A stretch of DNA of 64,000 nt from contig NZ_QJHL01000002.1 in NCBI RefSeq assembly GCF_003202405.1, positions 372,001 through 436,000 of the forward strand, written 5' to 3'. The notes beneath the pieces were generated by a model. It was not told where the DNA came from. It saw only the letters and a list, made by a program, of their open reading frames with translations, and searched no databases. Both the position numbers and the translations under genes were made by a program. Every line of letters starts with the position of its first letter. The stretch's first letter is position 1. Shown piece by piece: positions 18,248 through 27,717 of the stretch. This DNA comes from Flavobacterium hydrophilum. Lineage in GTDB: Bacteria; Bacteroidota; Bacteroidia; Flavobacteriales; Flavobacteriaceae.

Positions 18248-18556
18248 TAGCCACGAATTCACGAATTTATTTTAATCTATTGTCTAAAAATGCTGTGCTG
18301 AATTGTCTGAATTACGAATTTATTTCACGCAGATTTAAAATGATTTAAGCAGATGCACACAGATTTTTTATTTTTAATCTGCTTGATCTGCGGGAGTAAA
18401 AATTAGTACGATAAAAAGTCATCAATTATTCTTTCTCGCAGATCTAGCGGATTGCACAGATTTTTTTAACCAGAATCTGCTATATCTGCAAAATCTGCGG
18501 GAACAATAAAAACAAAGCCACGGATTCACAAAAATAATTCGTGAATTCGTGGCTAA
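18248..18556. repeat. Nested inverted repeats filling the Gfo/Idh - prolyl oligopeptidase gap
   Basis: The outer arms are TTAGCCACGAATTCACGAAT (from 18248) and ATTCGTGAATTCGTGGCTAA (18537-18556). Inside are two hairpins of one family: 18324-18396 and 18434-18502. Each starts with a CGCAGAT-type word and ends with ATCTGCGGGA-type words, with AGATT/AATCT inner arms. A third copy of this family is at 40090-40167. No coding sequence is present. These are dispersed palindromic repeats, probably transcribed as long hairpins if at all. Confidence 0.75.
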
Positions 18557-18574
18557 AAAAATACTTTTTAGATC

Positions 18575-20683
18575 TTACTTTTTAGGTAAAGCTTTAAAAC
18601 CCATATTGTAAAGCGTGAACGCCTGAATATCTACACTTTCCTGAATAGTTGCAGCAACTGATTTTCCTGCTCCATGACCTGCTTTTACATCAATACGAAT
18701 CAAAACCGGATTGTCACCAGTTTGTTTGTCCTGTAGTTCGGCAGCAAATTTAAAACTGTGAGCCGGAACTACACGGTCATCATGATCTCCTGTGGTAACC
18801 ATAGTTGCCGGATACTGAACGCCTTTTTTAACGTTTTGAACCGGAGAATAGCCTTTTAGGTATTCGAACATTTCTTTGTTGTCCTGAGCTGTTCCGTAAT
18901 CGTACGCCCAGCCAGCTCCTGCTGTAAAAGTATGATAGCGCAGCATGTCCATAACACCAACAGCCGGCAATGCTACTTTAAACAAATCAGGGCGTTGTGT
19001 CATAGCGGCACCTACTAATAAACCTCCGTTAGAACCTCCGCGAATCGCTAAGAAATCGGATGAGGTATATTTTTGAGCGATTAAATATTCGGCAGCAGCG
19101 ATAAAATCGTCAAATACATTTTGTTTTTGCAATTTGGTTCCTGCATCGTGCCATTTTTTACCATATTCTCCACCGCCTCTTAAATTGGCAACGGCATAAA
19201 CGCCCCCATTTTCCATCCATACAGCGTTTGCAATGCTGAAAGCCGGAGTTAAACTAATATTGAAACCACCATAACCGTAAAGGATTGTCGGGTTTTTACC
19301 GTCAAGTTTTGTTCCTTTTTTATAGGTGATAATCATCGGAATTTTTGTTCCGTCTTTTGAAGTATAGAAAACTTGTTTGGATTCGAAATCATCGCTTTTG
19401 AAATCTACTTTGGGTTTTTGGTATATTTCAGACTTACCTGATTTTGGCTCAAATGAAAAGATAGTTCCCGGAGTGGTGTAATTGGTAAAGCTGTAGTACA
19501 AAGTTTTTTCTTTTTTCTTTCCGCCAAAGCCGCCTGCAGTTCCAACAGCAGGAAGTTTGATTTCACGTACTAATTTTCCGCTGTAATCATATTGCTGAAC
19601 CAATGAAACAGCGTCTTTTGTATAATTGGCAAAAAAGTAACCGCCACCAGTGGAAGGAGATAAAATATTTTGGGTTTCAGCAATAAAATCTTTCCAGTTT
19701 TCCGGTTTCGGATTATTTACATCAACGGTTACTACACGCTTGTTTGGTGCATTTAAATCAGTATCAATAAACAATTTGCTGCCTTCATTTTCTATGATGT
19801 TATTGTCGCTGTTAAAATTGTCAACAATAGTAATTATCGGACTGTTTGGTTTGGTTAAATCTTTAATATATAACTCATTTCCGTAGGTAGAATTGGCAGC
19901 AGTAATCACTAAATAATGATTGTCTTCGGTAACTGACCCTCCAACATATCTTCTTTTTTGATCTGCTCCAAAAATGACCTTATCCTCTTTTTGTGAAGTT
20001 CCTAATTTGTGAAAGTACAATTTATGCTGATCTGTTTTCGCAGATAACTCGCTTCCTTTTGGTTTTTCATAACTTGAATAATAAAAACCTTCATTTTCAT
20101 ACCAGGAAATACCGCTAAATTTTACATCAACCAGAGTGTCTTCCAAAACTTTTTTAGAAATAGCATCAATAATAATAACTTTTCTCCAGTCGCTTCCGCC
20201 TTCAGAAATCGAGTAAGCCGCTTTCGATCCGTCTTTCGAAAAATCCAGTCCGCCAAGTGAAGTGGTTCCGTCTTTAGAAAATGTGTTCGGATCTAAAAAA
20301 ACTTCTTCTTTGCCGTTCTGATCTTTTCTATAAACAACAGATTGATTCTGAAGTCCGTTATTCTTGAAATAATATGTAAATTTTCCTTCTGTAAAAGGAG
20401 CGCCTATTTTTTCGTAATTCCAAAGTTTTTCCATTCGCTCTTTTAAGGCATCGCGAAACGGAATTTTATTCAGATAAGCATAAGTAACTTCATTTTCTGC
20501 TTTTACCCAGGCACCTGTTTCATCAGATTTGTCATCTTCAAGCCAGCGGTAAGGATCGGCTACTTTTGTGTTAAAGTATACATCAACAGTTTCGCCTTTT
20601 TTCGTCTCCGGATATTGAATTTTATTTTGCCCGAATGAAATTCCTGCAGTAGTCATTGCCATTATAAAAATTGTTTTTTTCAT
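18575..20683 (-). CDS. Prolyl oligopeptidase (S9 family serine peptidase)
   Basis: A 702-residue prolyl endopeptidase that cuts after proline in short peptides. The N-terminal signal peptide (ending near ISFG) sends it to the periplasm. A seven-bladed propeller (about 80-430) precedes the alpha/beta-hydrolase domain. The nucleophile is Ser551 in RGGSNGG. The Asp (in GDHDDRVVP, near 635) and His (in GHGAGKS, near 670) complete the triad. The N-terminal [27 protein letters not shown] is the family hallmark. It is preceded by a palindrome containing a -7 box. Confidence 0.94.
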   Translation of the reverse strand: MKKTIFIMAMTTAGISFGQNKIQYPETKKGETVDVYFNTKVADPYRWLEDDKSDETGAWVKAENEVTYAYLNKIPFRDALKERMEKLWNYEKIGAPFTEGKFTYYFKNNGLQNQSVVYRKDQNGKEEVFLDPNTFSKDGTTSLGGLDFSKDGSKAAYSISEGGSDWRKVIIIDAISKKVLEDTLVDVKFSGISWYENEGFYYSSYEKPKGSELSAKTDQHKLYFHKLGTSQKEDKVIFGADQKRRYVGGSVTEDNHYLVITAANSTYGNELYIKDLTKPNSPIITIVDNFNSDNNIIENEGSKLFIDTDLNAPNKRVVTVDVNNPKPENWKDFIAETQNILSPSTGGGYFFANYTKDAVSLVQQYDYSGKLVREIKLPAVGTAGGFGGKKKEKTLYYSFTNYTTPGTIFSFEPKSGKSEIYQKPKVDFKSDDFESKQVFYTSKDGTKIPMIITYKKGTKLDGKNPTILYGYGGFNISLTPAFSIANAVWMENGGVYAVANLRGGGEYGKKWHDAGTKLQKQNVFDDFIAAAEYLIAQKYTSSDFLAIRGGSNGGLLVGAAMTQRPDLFKVALPAVGVMDMLRYHTFTAGAGWAYDYGTAQDNKEMFEYLKGYSPVQNVKKGVQYPATMVTTGDHDDRVVPAHSFKFAAELQDKQTGDNPVLIRIDVKAGHGAGKSVAATIQESVDIQAFTLYNMGFKALPKK

Positions 20684-20698
20684 AGTTTAAGTTTGTGA

Positions 20699-20730
20699 TT
20701 TCTAACAAAAATATAAATTTTTGTTAGAAA
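20699..20730. promoter_or_regulatory. Palindrome overlapping the prolyl oligopeptidase promoter
   Basis: Perfect 14-base arms TTTCTAACAAAAAT and ATTTTTGTTAGAAA with a 4-base centre. The left arm contains TATTTTTG on the minus strand (20706-20713), a match to TAnnTTTG that would start RNA about 15 bases before the peptidase ATG. A repressor site or a terminator for the upstream TonB receptor gene are both possible. Confidence 0.45.
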
Positions 20731-20751
20731 AACATTATCTCAAAATGTTAA

Positions 20752-20818
20752 ACCATATAAGTTATATAAGTAAATGTAAGCAAAGCAAACTTAATTCTAT
20801 TTATATAAATTATATGGT
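20752..20818. repeat. Short inverted-repeat element of the ACCATATAAG family
   Basis: The ends ACCATATAAGTTATATAAG (20752-20770) and TTATATAAATTATATGGT (20801-20818) pair with one mismatch. The same end sequence, with one base changed, bounds the 339-bp element at 47171-47509. It lies just past the TonB receptor stop codon and may also serve as that gene's transcript end. Confidence 0.65.
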
Positions 20819-20827
20819 TTTGAATTG

Positions 20828-23035
20828 TTATAAATTGAAATTTACACCTAAAACAATATTTCTTCCAATGTTCGGGATTCCGTCTGTTTTTAGTCGTGAA
20901 AGATGGGCAATATATTCTTTATCGAATAAATTGTTTCCGTTCAGGTTTACATCAAAAGCGGTTTTGCCCAGTTTTACGGTTCCTCCAAAACCAAGATTTA
21001 CTAAAGTGTAACCTTTTGAAGCGGTTTCAAAACCACTCACATTATCCTGGTCCAAGGTTGAGGAAACATTTATAGAAGCATATCCTTCTTTGAGCCAGTT
21101 TTTAATGTTGAATTCGGTTCTAAGTGTGTTGTTCCAGTTGTTGGCAGGGATTAACGGCAAATAATCATCGTTGTCTTTTTTACCTGTTACGGTTTCAAAA
21201 CTGGTTTCAAAATGCAGCCAGTCTAACGGATGCGGGTGAAAATGCAATCCAATTTCACCACCAAATAATTTTGCATTATCCTGCACGTAGGCAAAAACAT
21301 CATTATCGTCTAAAACATCTCCGGTTGGCGAAGTGTAAATGTAATTGTTGATGTGATTATAAAATCCGTTTACGAAAAACTCAAAATGTGAATTTTTATA
21401 TTCTAAATTCAGATCGGTCTGTACGTTTTGTTCGGTTTTCAAATTACTATTTCCAATTTCGTAACGATTGGTACCTTCGTGAACACCGTTTGAAGTTAGT
21501 TCTGCTAAATTTGGAGCTCTGAATCCGGTAGCTACATTCAATCGAAGTGTTAATGGTTCTGCCAATTTGGTTTTGTATCCTAAAGAAGCATTGAAACTGT
21601 CGAATGATTTGTCCAGAGCTTCAAAATAGCCTTCTTCGCCTTCAGTTCCATGCACTTCAGAAGTAACATTTCGGTTGTCAAAACGCAAACCGGCTTGCAG
21701 CACGCTATTGTTCCATTCGTAATTTGCAGTTCCGAAAACACCAAAATCATTTGTAGTCGCATTCGGGATTAAATATTCTTCACCTGAATTTTTATTGGTT
21801 TGATGCATTCCCTGAACTCCCAAAATGGTTTCAATTTTACCGAATTTAGGAAAATGGTATTTTGCATTGTAATTAAAAGTATTCAGTTTCATTCTGAGAG
21901 CCGCATCGTTGCTGTCTTCAAATTCGCTTCTGTCATTTGAGATATAACCCAAATCAACATCCAGTTTTGAGTTTTCAAAAAAGATTACATTGTTTAAACT
22001 AAACAAATGATTGAAAATTCCCTGTCGTGGAAACTGTGTGTCCTTGCTTGAAGATTGTTCAGCGATTCCGTCTTCCGGAATTCCGATATCCAGTTTGTTG
22101 TAATTGTATCTAAAAACACTTGAAAAAGTGGAGTTGCTGTACCCGATTCCGGTTTTAAAATCAGTTTCATTGTAACGTGAATTGGTTACGCGATCGCCAT
22201 CAGCAATTTTATAGTCAGAATGGGTGTTGAAACTTCCGCGTGCTAAAAATTTCCAGTTGTCTGTAGAAGTTTTTAGTCCGATAGAAGAATTGCTTCCTTG
22301 TGTATTGGTAAAATATTTTTGACTGAAATTGGCTTTGAAAGTTCCGGCGTCAGCAAATTTTTCAGGATTGAAATATAAAACACCTCCCAACGCATCAGAA
22401 CCGTACAATAAAGAAGCTGGTCCTTTGATTACTTCGACACTCTCAATTCCGGCATCATTTAAACCTAAACCATGTTCGTCTCCAAATTGCTGGTTTTCGA
22501 TGCGAACACCCTGAGAATAGACTAAAACACGATTTCCGCTCAATCCGCGAATCACGGGTTTTCCAATCGAAGTTCCCGTAGAAATCTGAGAAACTCCCGG
22601 AATTGTCGCCAGACCTTCAATCAAAGTTGAAGTTCCTTTTTGCTGTAATGTTTTAATACTTTCGTGATCAATTTTCATTACGTTTTGCGATTGCAGTTTG
22701 TTAAAAGGAGTAGAAACCACAACTTCATCCATTTCTAAAATGGATTCTAAAAGTGTAACATCGAGTGTGTTTTCTTTGGTTAATTTAGCGATGGTTTTAT
22801 TCTGATTAGAATATCCAACATAAGAAAAAGCAAGGCGTAAAGTTCCGTTTGGAAGATTTTTTAGTTCGTATTTTCCGTTTTCGTCTGTTGTAGTTCCTTT
22901 GTGTAATTCGGGAGTGTAAACAGAAACACCCGGTAATGGCTGATTTTGATTGTCGGTAACAGTTCCTGAAACCGAATTTTGAGCAGAAAGAATGCCCGAA
23001 AACCCCAAAATAAGGGCTATTATTATTTTTTTCAT
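20828..23035 (-). CDS. TonB-dependent outer-membrane receptor, probably metal-related
   Basis: A 735-residue receptor for energised uptake across the outer membrane. A signal peptide (to LSAQ) is followed by a carboxypeptidase-regulatory-like domain (about 20-105, GTVTDNQNQPLPGVSVYTP), the plug (about 110-235, with KPVIRGLSGNRVLVYSQGVRI) and a 22-strand-type barrel ending IVLGVNFNL. A His-rich loop HFHPHPLDWLH and the LPLIPANN segment resemble ZnuD-type zinc receptors. The upstream gene encodes a small His/Cys-rich protein. Zinc or copper as substrate is inference; a siderophore is less likely but not excluded. Confidence 0.85.
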   Translation of the reverse strand: MKKIIIALILGFSGILSAQNSVSGTVTDNQNQPLPGVSVYTPELHKGTTTDENGKYELKNLPNGTLRLAFSYVGYSNQNKTIAKLTKENTLDVTLLESILEMDEVVVSTPFNKLQSQNVMKIDHESIKTLQQKGTSTLIEGLATIPGVSQISTGTSIGKPVIRGLSGNRVLVYSQGVRIENQQFGDEHGLGLNDAGIESVEVIKGPASLLYGSDALGGVLYFNPEKFADAGTFKANFSQKYFTNTQGSNSSIGLKTSTDNWKFLARGSFNTHSDYKIADGDRVTNSRYNETDFKTGIGYSNSTFSSVFRYNYNKLDIGIPEDGIAEQSSSKDTQFPRQGIFNHLFSLNNVIFFENSKLDVDLGYISNDRSEFEDSNDAALRMKLNTFNYNAKYHFPKFGKIETILGVQGMHQTNKNSGEEYLIPNATTNDFGVFGTANYEWNNSVLQAGLRFDNRNVTSEVHGTEGEEGYFEALDKSFDSFNASLGYKTKLAEPLTLRLNVATGFRAPNLAELTSNGVHEGTNRYEIGNSNLKTEQNVQTDLNLEYKNSHFEFFVNGFYNHINNYIYTSPTGDVLDDNDVFAYVQDNAKLFGGEIGLHFHPHPLDWLHFETSFETVTGKKDNDDYLPLIPANNWNNTLRTEFNIKNWLKEGYASINVSSTLDQDNVSGFETASKGYTLVNLGFGGTVKLGKTAFDVNLNGNNLFDKEYIAHLSRLKTDGIPNIGRNIVLGVNFNL

Positions 23036-23182
23036 TTGAAAATGATTGCTATAATTAATTGATTTTTCTTTTAAATCAAATCAAAGAAACGTGAAGTCTG
23101 CTGAATTTTCACAGAATGAAAATCAGTAAACCTGACTGAGTTTTGAATTCAATAAAAGTGTTTTGTTTCGGATAATCGAAAC

Positions 23183-23536
23183 TTAAGAAACTATAGCGGA
23201 AGGAGGTCCCCGAAGCGCGTATAAACTTCCTGAAAAGGAAATAATACTTTCAGAAAAGCCAAAGTAATAAGGGATTTCCTGATGATTGCTGAAAAATTGA
23301 AATGAAAAATTTTCAGGTGTAATGTAACTTCCAAAAGAAAAATGACAAACAAAACAAGAATCATCGTTATGATGCTGATGTGTAATTTCGCCATTTGCAT
23401 CATTATAATTATGATGGCATTTTTTTTCTGAAAGCTGTTGCGAGATATGTTCATAACTGTGGATGGACTGAAACAGTATTGAGAACAATACCATCAATCC
23501 CAAAGAAAAACCGGTTATGAGCTGTCTTCTTTTCAT
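23183..23536 (-). CDS. Small His/Cys-rich exported protein upstream of the TonB receptor
   Basis: A 117-residue protein with an N-terminal membrane segment or signal (residues 8-25) and then a metal-ligand-like cluster: Cys40-His-His, His53-x-His-His, and Cys61-x-x-Cys64-His. Similar short proteins with scattered His and CxxC precede metal receptors in Bacteroidota, but I cannot name a family. The 147-base gap to the receptor and the shared strand support co-expression. The -7 box at 23544-23551 is so close to the ATG that the message would be nearly leaderless. Confidence 0.7.
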   Translation of the reverse strand: MKRRQLITGFSLGLMVLFSILFQSIHSYEHISQQLSEKKCHHNYNDANGEITHQHHNDDSCFVCHFSFGSYITPENFSFQFFSNHQEIPYYFGFSESIISFSGSLYALRGPPSAIVS

Positions 23537-23543
23537 TATACGG

Positions 23544-23551
23544 CAAAGGTA
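23544..23551 (-). promoter_or_regulatory. -7 box of the His/Cys-rich gene
   Basis: On the minus strand TACCTTTG matches TAnnTTTG. Its end is only 7 bases from the ATG at 23536, so RNA would begin at or next to the start codon. Confidence 0.4.
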
Positions 23552-23676
23552 TAAAAGGGAAATGTAAAAATCTTTGGTTTTTGGGCTTTTTATTGAAAAT
23601 AGTGCAACAAAATATTTTTATAAAGAATGAAAACAGAATAATTGTATTATAATCGCCTCATCAAATATCATTATAT

Positions 23677-23684
23677 TATATTTG
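23677..23684 (+). promoter_or_regulatory. -7 box of the porin-family gene at 23745
   Basis: TATATTTG matches TAnnTTTG and would give a leader of about 55 bases. No -33 partner is evident. Confidence 0.4.
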
Positions 23685-23744
23685 TGTGTCCAATAAATGA
23701 ACCTCAAAAACGTTTATCTGAAATCTCTTTAACTCAAACACACT

Positions 23745-24446
23745 ATGCGATTATTATTTAGTTGTTTATTTCTAATATCGTTTTTCAATGTTTTTTCACA
23801 AGAAGAAAAACCTGAAATTAAACCTGTGGTTAAAATTGACTCTTTATACCGGGAAGATCAGTTTTATGTTTCTGTTACTTACAATCTGTTGGCAGACGCA
23901 CCAGAAGGCATCAAACGTGATAAATTTTCAGCCGGAATTTCAGCAGGCTTTTTGAGAGATATGCCTATTAATAAAAAAAGAACATTTGCTATTGCAGCCG
24001 GTTTAGGATTAACGTATCAGAATTATTTTCAAAATTTAACCATTTCAAAAGATGGTTCCGGAGCATTAATTTACGGTGTTAACGATTATAATGAATTTGT
24101 TTCAAACAGATTCAGGCAATATTTAGTAGATGTTCCAATTGAGTTCCGATGGAGGAATTCGACTTATGAAAGTTACAAGTTTTGGAGAATTTATACCGGT
24201 TTAAAATTTAGTTATGTTATCTCCAGCAGATCTGTCTTGGATGATGGTGAAAACACGTATAAAATCAACAATAATCCGGATGTCAATAAGTTTCAGTACG
24301 GGGCTTATATTTCTGCGGGTTACAATACCTGGAATATTTATTTTTATTATGGTCTGAATCCTTTGTTTAAAGATGTTAAAACGGTTTTAGGAGAAGATGT
24401 AAAGATGAAAACTATGAGCCTGGGCCTTATTTTTTATATCTTATAG
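23745..24446 (+). CDS. Outer-membrane beta-barrel (porin-family) protein
   Basis: 233 residues with a signal peptide (MRLLFSCLFLISFFNVFSQ). The mature protein is a run of amphipathic strands (KFSAGISAGFLRD, FAIAAGLGLTYQNYF, WRIYTGLKFSYVISS, KFQYGAYISAGYNTWNIYFYYG) and ends MSLGLIFYIL. This fits the PorT-like barrel superfamily. It is not next to the genes that usually flank the T9SS PorT/SprT gene, so I do not call it PorT. The stop codon overlaps the stop of the opposing membrane-protein gene. Confidence 0.7.
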   Translation: MRLLFSCLFLISFFNVFSQEEKPEIKPVVKIDSLYREDQFYVSVTYNLLADAPEGIKRDKFSAGISAGFLRDMPINKKRTFAIAAGLGLTYQNYFQNLTISKDGSGALIYGVNDYNEFVSNRFRQYLVDVPIEFRWRNSTYESYKFWRIYTGLKFSYVISSRSVLDDGENTYKINNNPDVNKFQYGAYISAGYNTWNIYFYYGLNPLFKDVKTVLGEDVKMKTMSLGLIFYIL

Positions 24447-25073
24447 CCACAAATACAGAAATAAAACCTGTGGAAGAATTCCGATTATAAATCCAATAAA
24501 CAATTCTTTGTAAGTATGTGCATTCATTTCTAAACGTGATGATGCAGTAATTCCGGTCAGTAAAATCAAAAGAGCAGGCCAATAGGGGTTGTGCATTTGC
24601 AAATGCATATTCATTCCAATTACAAAAACGGTAAAACCGCTAATAGCCATCATATGCAGGCTTGCTTTTATTTTAAAAAGCGAATAAATCAAAGCTATAA
24701 TGGTACTGAATAATCCAGCCAGGAAAAAGAAATGCAGCTCAGGGTAACGATCAATAAGAATGCTTCTTTTTACCAGTAATATAAATAAAAAACACTGTAA
24801 AATTAAAGGTATTATTCGTTGGGAAGTCTCATGTATCATGACCGATTTTACATTACCAGTTGTTCGAAGCAGTAAGAAAAACAATAGCGGAACGATAACG
24901 GTAATAATCAGAATTTGAAATAAAACAAAGTATTTTTCCTGAATGGTGAATACATCATCCTTGTAAAAAAGATAGAATAAAGTGGCATACATCGATATAA
25001 AAATCGGATGCAATATATAGGAAAATAGAGGAAGTATTTTTTTCAAAACGCAGTAATTTGAGGTGTTAAACAA
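24441..25073 (-). CDS. Integral membrane protein with degenerate PAP2-like motifs
   Basis: 210 residues with about six hydrophobic segments. A KIKASLHMMAISG segment and a downstream SRLEMNAHTYKE segment resemble the second and third PAP2 phosphatase signatures (PSxH and SR-x5-H-x3-D), with Glu for the final Asp. The first signature is not clear. It may be a diverged PAP2-type lipid phosphatase or an inactive relative; function is not assigned. Its last six bases overlap the end of the convergent porin-family gene. The exact start is uncertain, as several N-terminal Met codons exist. Confidence 0.6.
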   Translation of the reverse strand: MFNTSNYCVLKKILPLFSYILHPIFISMYATLFYLFYKDDVFTIQEKYFVLFQILIITVIVPLLFFLLLRTTGNVKSVMIHETSQRIIPLILQCFLFILLVKRSILIDRYPELHFFFLAGLFSTIIALIYSLFKIKASLHMMAISGFTVFVIGMNMHLQMHNPYWPALLILLTGITASSRLEMNAHTYKELFIGFIIGILPQVLFLYLWL

Positions 25074-25153
25074 ATATAATTGAAATATAAATACGTTTTT
25101 GTAAACGCTTTGTTTTTTAAGAAAATCACAACTTTTTTTCGGTCTTTAATGTT

Positions 25154-25161
25154 TAAATTTG
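25154..25161 (+). promoter_or_regulatory. -7 box of the murF-alr gene
   Basis: TAAATTTG matches TAnnTTTG and ends 18 bases before the ATG at 25180. Confidence 0.4.
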
Positions 25162-25179
25162 AAAAAAAGAAACTTCTAA

Positions 25180-27648
25180 ATGAGTGTAAACTTAAAAAGC
25201 CTTGTTTCGGTTCTTCACGCCGAATGGAACGGCTCAGATACAGCTGTTTTTATTGATCATATTTCGATAGACAGCCGTTCACTGCAAAACGGTTCGCAAA
25301 CTTTGTTTTTTGCATTGTCGGGTGTCAATAATGACGCACATTCTTATATTTCAGAATTGATGGAAAAAGGAGTGCAGAATTTTGCAGTTGAATATATTCC
25401 TGAAAATTGTGAAGGCAAAGCTAATTTCTTAGTCGTAAAATCGACTTTAGAAGCGCTGCAGAAATTTGCGGCTCATCACCGAAATCTTTTTGATTTTCCT
25501 GTTATTGGATTAACGGGAAGTAATGGTAAAACAATTGTAAAAGAATGGCTTAACTTCTTATTAAGCCCTGATTATAATATTATCAGAAGTCCTAAAAGTT
25601 ATAATTCACAGGTTGGAGTGCCGCTTTCGGTGATTGCGATTAATGAAAAACATAATTTGGGTATTTTTGAAGCGGGAATTTCGACGGTCAATGAAATGGA
25701 CAAATTGGAAGAAATTATCAAACCCACCATCGGAGTACTCACCAATATTGGAACTGCACATGATGAAGGTTTTTTAAATTTAGTACAAAAGATTGATGAA
25801 AAATTGCTGCTGTTCAAAGAATCTCCTGTAATAGTTTACCAGAAAAATGAAATAGTAGATTCCTGTTTATCCCAATTTGCGGCCGAATATATGCTGCATC
25901 CCCGAAAACTTTTTTCATGGAGTTATACAGATCATACGGCCGATGTTTTTATTTCGAAAAAAGAAAATAAAAGTGAAATAACAAACATTCAGTATCAATA
26001 TAAAAACGCAAAATATGATTTAAGAATTCCTTTTAGCGATTCGGCTTCAATAGAAAATGCGATTTCGTGTTTATTGGTTTTGCTTTATTTTGAATACGAT
26101 GTTGAAACGATTCAAAATCGCATACAGGGTTTGTATCCGGTCGAAATGCGCCTGGAAGTCAAAAACGGAATCCATAACTGCAGTATTATTGATGATAGTT
26201 ACAGTTCCGATTTTCAGTCCCTTAAAATAGCGTTGGATTTTCTCGAAAGCCAAAAAAAGAACGCCTCTAAAACGGTTATTTTATCAGATATTTTTCAAAG
26301 CGGATTTTCAAACGAAGAATTGTATTCTAAAGTTTCACACTTAATTGCAGCTAATAAAGTCAATCGTGTTATTGGAATTGGTTCAACCATTTCATTATTT
26401 AAAGACAAATTTTCAAATTGTATTACCTATCAAAATACGGCCGAATTTATCCATGATTTTGAGAACCTGAATTTTGTTAATGAAACCATTTTAATAAAAG
26501 GAGCAAGGTCGTTTCAGTTTGAAGAAATAGTATCTTTACTGGAAGAGAAAACCCATGAAACCATTCTTGAAATCAATCTCAATTCGATTAGCCATAATTT
26601 AAATTTCTTTAAATCTAAATTAGCCAATGATGTTAAGATCATGGTCATGGTAAAAGCATTTGGTTACGGAAACGGAGGATTGGAAATTGCCAAATTATTG
26701 GAACATCATAAAGTGGATTATTTAGGGGTGGCTTTTGCCGATGAAGGAATTTCACTGAAAAGTGGTGGAATAAAATTACCCATCATGGTTCTAAATCCCG
26801 AATCAACCAGTTTTTTATCAATTATTCAGTATCAGTTAGAGCCTGAAATTTACAGCTTAAAAGGCTTAAATGCTTTTTTGAAAATTGCCCGTGAAAAGAA
26901 TTTAAAAGACTTTCCTATTCATATCAAACTCGACACCGGTATGCATCGTCTGGGTTTTGAAGAAAATACAATTAATGAATTGATTGAAACTTTAAAAGGA
27001 AATTCAACCGTTCGTATTCAGAGTATTTTATCGCACATGGCCACAAGTGATGATATGAAACATTATGAATTTGCACTTTCTCAGATTCGATTGTTCGAAA
27101 AACTGTCTTCAAAATTAATGAATGAATTAGGTGTAAATCCAATTCGTCATATACTGAATACTTCCGGAATTAGTAATTTTCCGGATGCACAATATAATAT
27201 GGTGCGACTGGGGATTGGACTTTATGGGGTCTCCAATGACTCTTCAGAACAAAAATATCTGGAAAATGTTGGAACCTTAAAATCGATTATTTCTCAGGTT
27301 CGAACAATTCCAGCCGGAGACAGCGTTGGTTACGGACGCAGATTTATGGCTGAAAAAGAAACTAAAATTGCGACTATCCCGATTGGTTACGCAGACGGAA
27401 TCTCAAGATTATGGGGTAATGAAGTAGGTTATGTAACGATTAAAAATCAAAAAGCATCCATTGTAGGAAGTGTTTGCATGGATATGCTGATGGTAGATGT
27501 AAGCAAAATTGATTGCAAAGAAGGGGATTCGGTTATTATTTTTGGAGAAAGTCCAACTGTAACAGAGATTGCAGATGCTTTAAAAACCATTCCTTATGAA
27601 ATTCTGACCAGTATTTCGCAACGTGTCAAAAGGGTATTTTTTAGATAG
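25180..27648 (+). CDS. murF-alr: Bifunctional UDP-MurNAc-tripeptide:D-Ala-D-Ala ligase / alanine racemase
   Basis: An 822-residue fusion for peptidoglycan precursor synthesis in the cytoplasm. Residues 1 to about 455 are a Mur ligase (MurF-like) with the ATP loop GLTGSNGKT near 112-120 and SPKSYNSQVGVPLSV. Residues from about 460 are a fold-type III alanine racemase: Lys492 in MVKAFGYGNG holds PLP, Tyr718 in GYGRRF is the second catalytic base, and CMDMLMVDV is conserved. The fusion, standard in Bacteroidota, couples D-alanine supply to its use. Some members have a weak ligase half; here the ATP loop is intact. Confidence 0.95.
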   Translation: MSVNLKSLVSVLHAEWNGSDTAVFIDHISIDSRSLQNGSQTLFFALSGVNNDAHSYISELMEKGVQNFAVEYIPENCEGKANFLVVKSTLEALQKFAAHHRNLFDFPVIGLTGSNGKTIVKEWLNFLLSPDYNIIRSPKSYNSQVGVPLSVIAINEKHNLGIFEAGISTVNEMDKLEEIIKPTIGVLTNIGTAHDEGFLNLVQKIDEKLLLFKESPVIVYQKNEIVDSCLSQFAAEYMLHPRKLFSWSYTDHTADVFISKKENKSEITNIQYQYKNAKYDLRIPFSDSASIENAISCLLVLLYFEYDVETIQNRIQGLYPVEMRLEVKNGIHNCSIIDDSYSSDFQSLKIALDFLESQKKNASKTVILSDIFQSGFSNEELYSKVSHLIAANKVNRVIGIGSTISLFKDKFSNCITYQNTAEFIHDFENLNFVNETILIKGARSFQFEEIVSLLEEKTHETILEINLNSISHNLNFFKSKLANDVKIMVMVKAFGYGNGGLEIAKLLEHHKVDYLGVAFADEGISLKSGGIKLPIMVLNPESTSFLSIIQYQLEPEIYSLKGLNAFLKIAREKNLKDFPIHIKLDTGMHRLGFEENTINELIETLKGNSTVRIQSILSHMATSDDMKHYEFALSQIRLFEKLSSKLMNELGVNPIRHILNTSGISNFPDAQYNMVRLGIGLYGVSNDSSEQKYLENVGTLKSIISQVRTIPAGDSVGYGRRFMAEKETKIATIPIGYADGISRLWGNEVGYVTIKNQKASIVGSVCMDMLMVDVSKIDCKEGDSVIIFGESPTVTEIADALKTIPYEILTSISQRVKRVFFR

Positions 27649-27717
27649 AATTAAGGAATTTTGAAGAAAATTACGTATTTTCGATATTCATTTATTTAAA
27701 AACTAAACAAATCAGAT

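Noticed and set aside
23745..24446. Identification as the T9SS gene porT/sprT
   Set aside because: The barrel type is similar, but the usual neighbour (a menaquinone methyltransferase gene) is absent and the similarity is too general.
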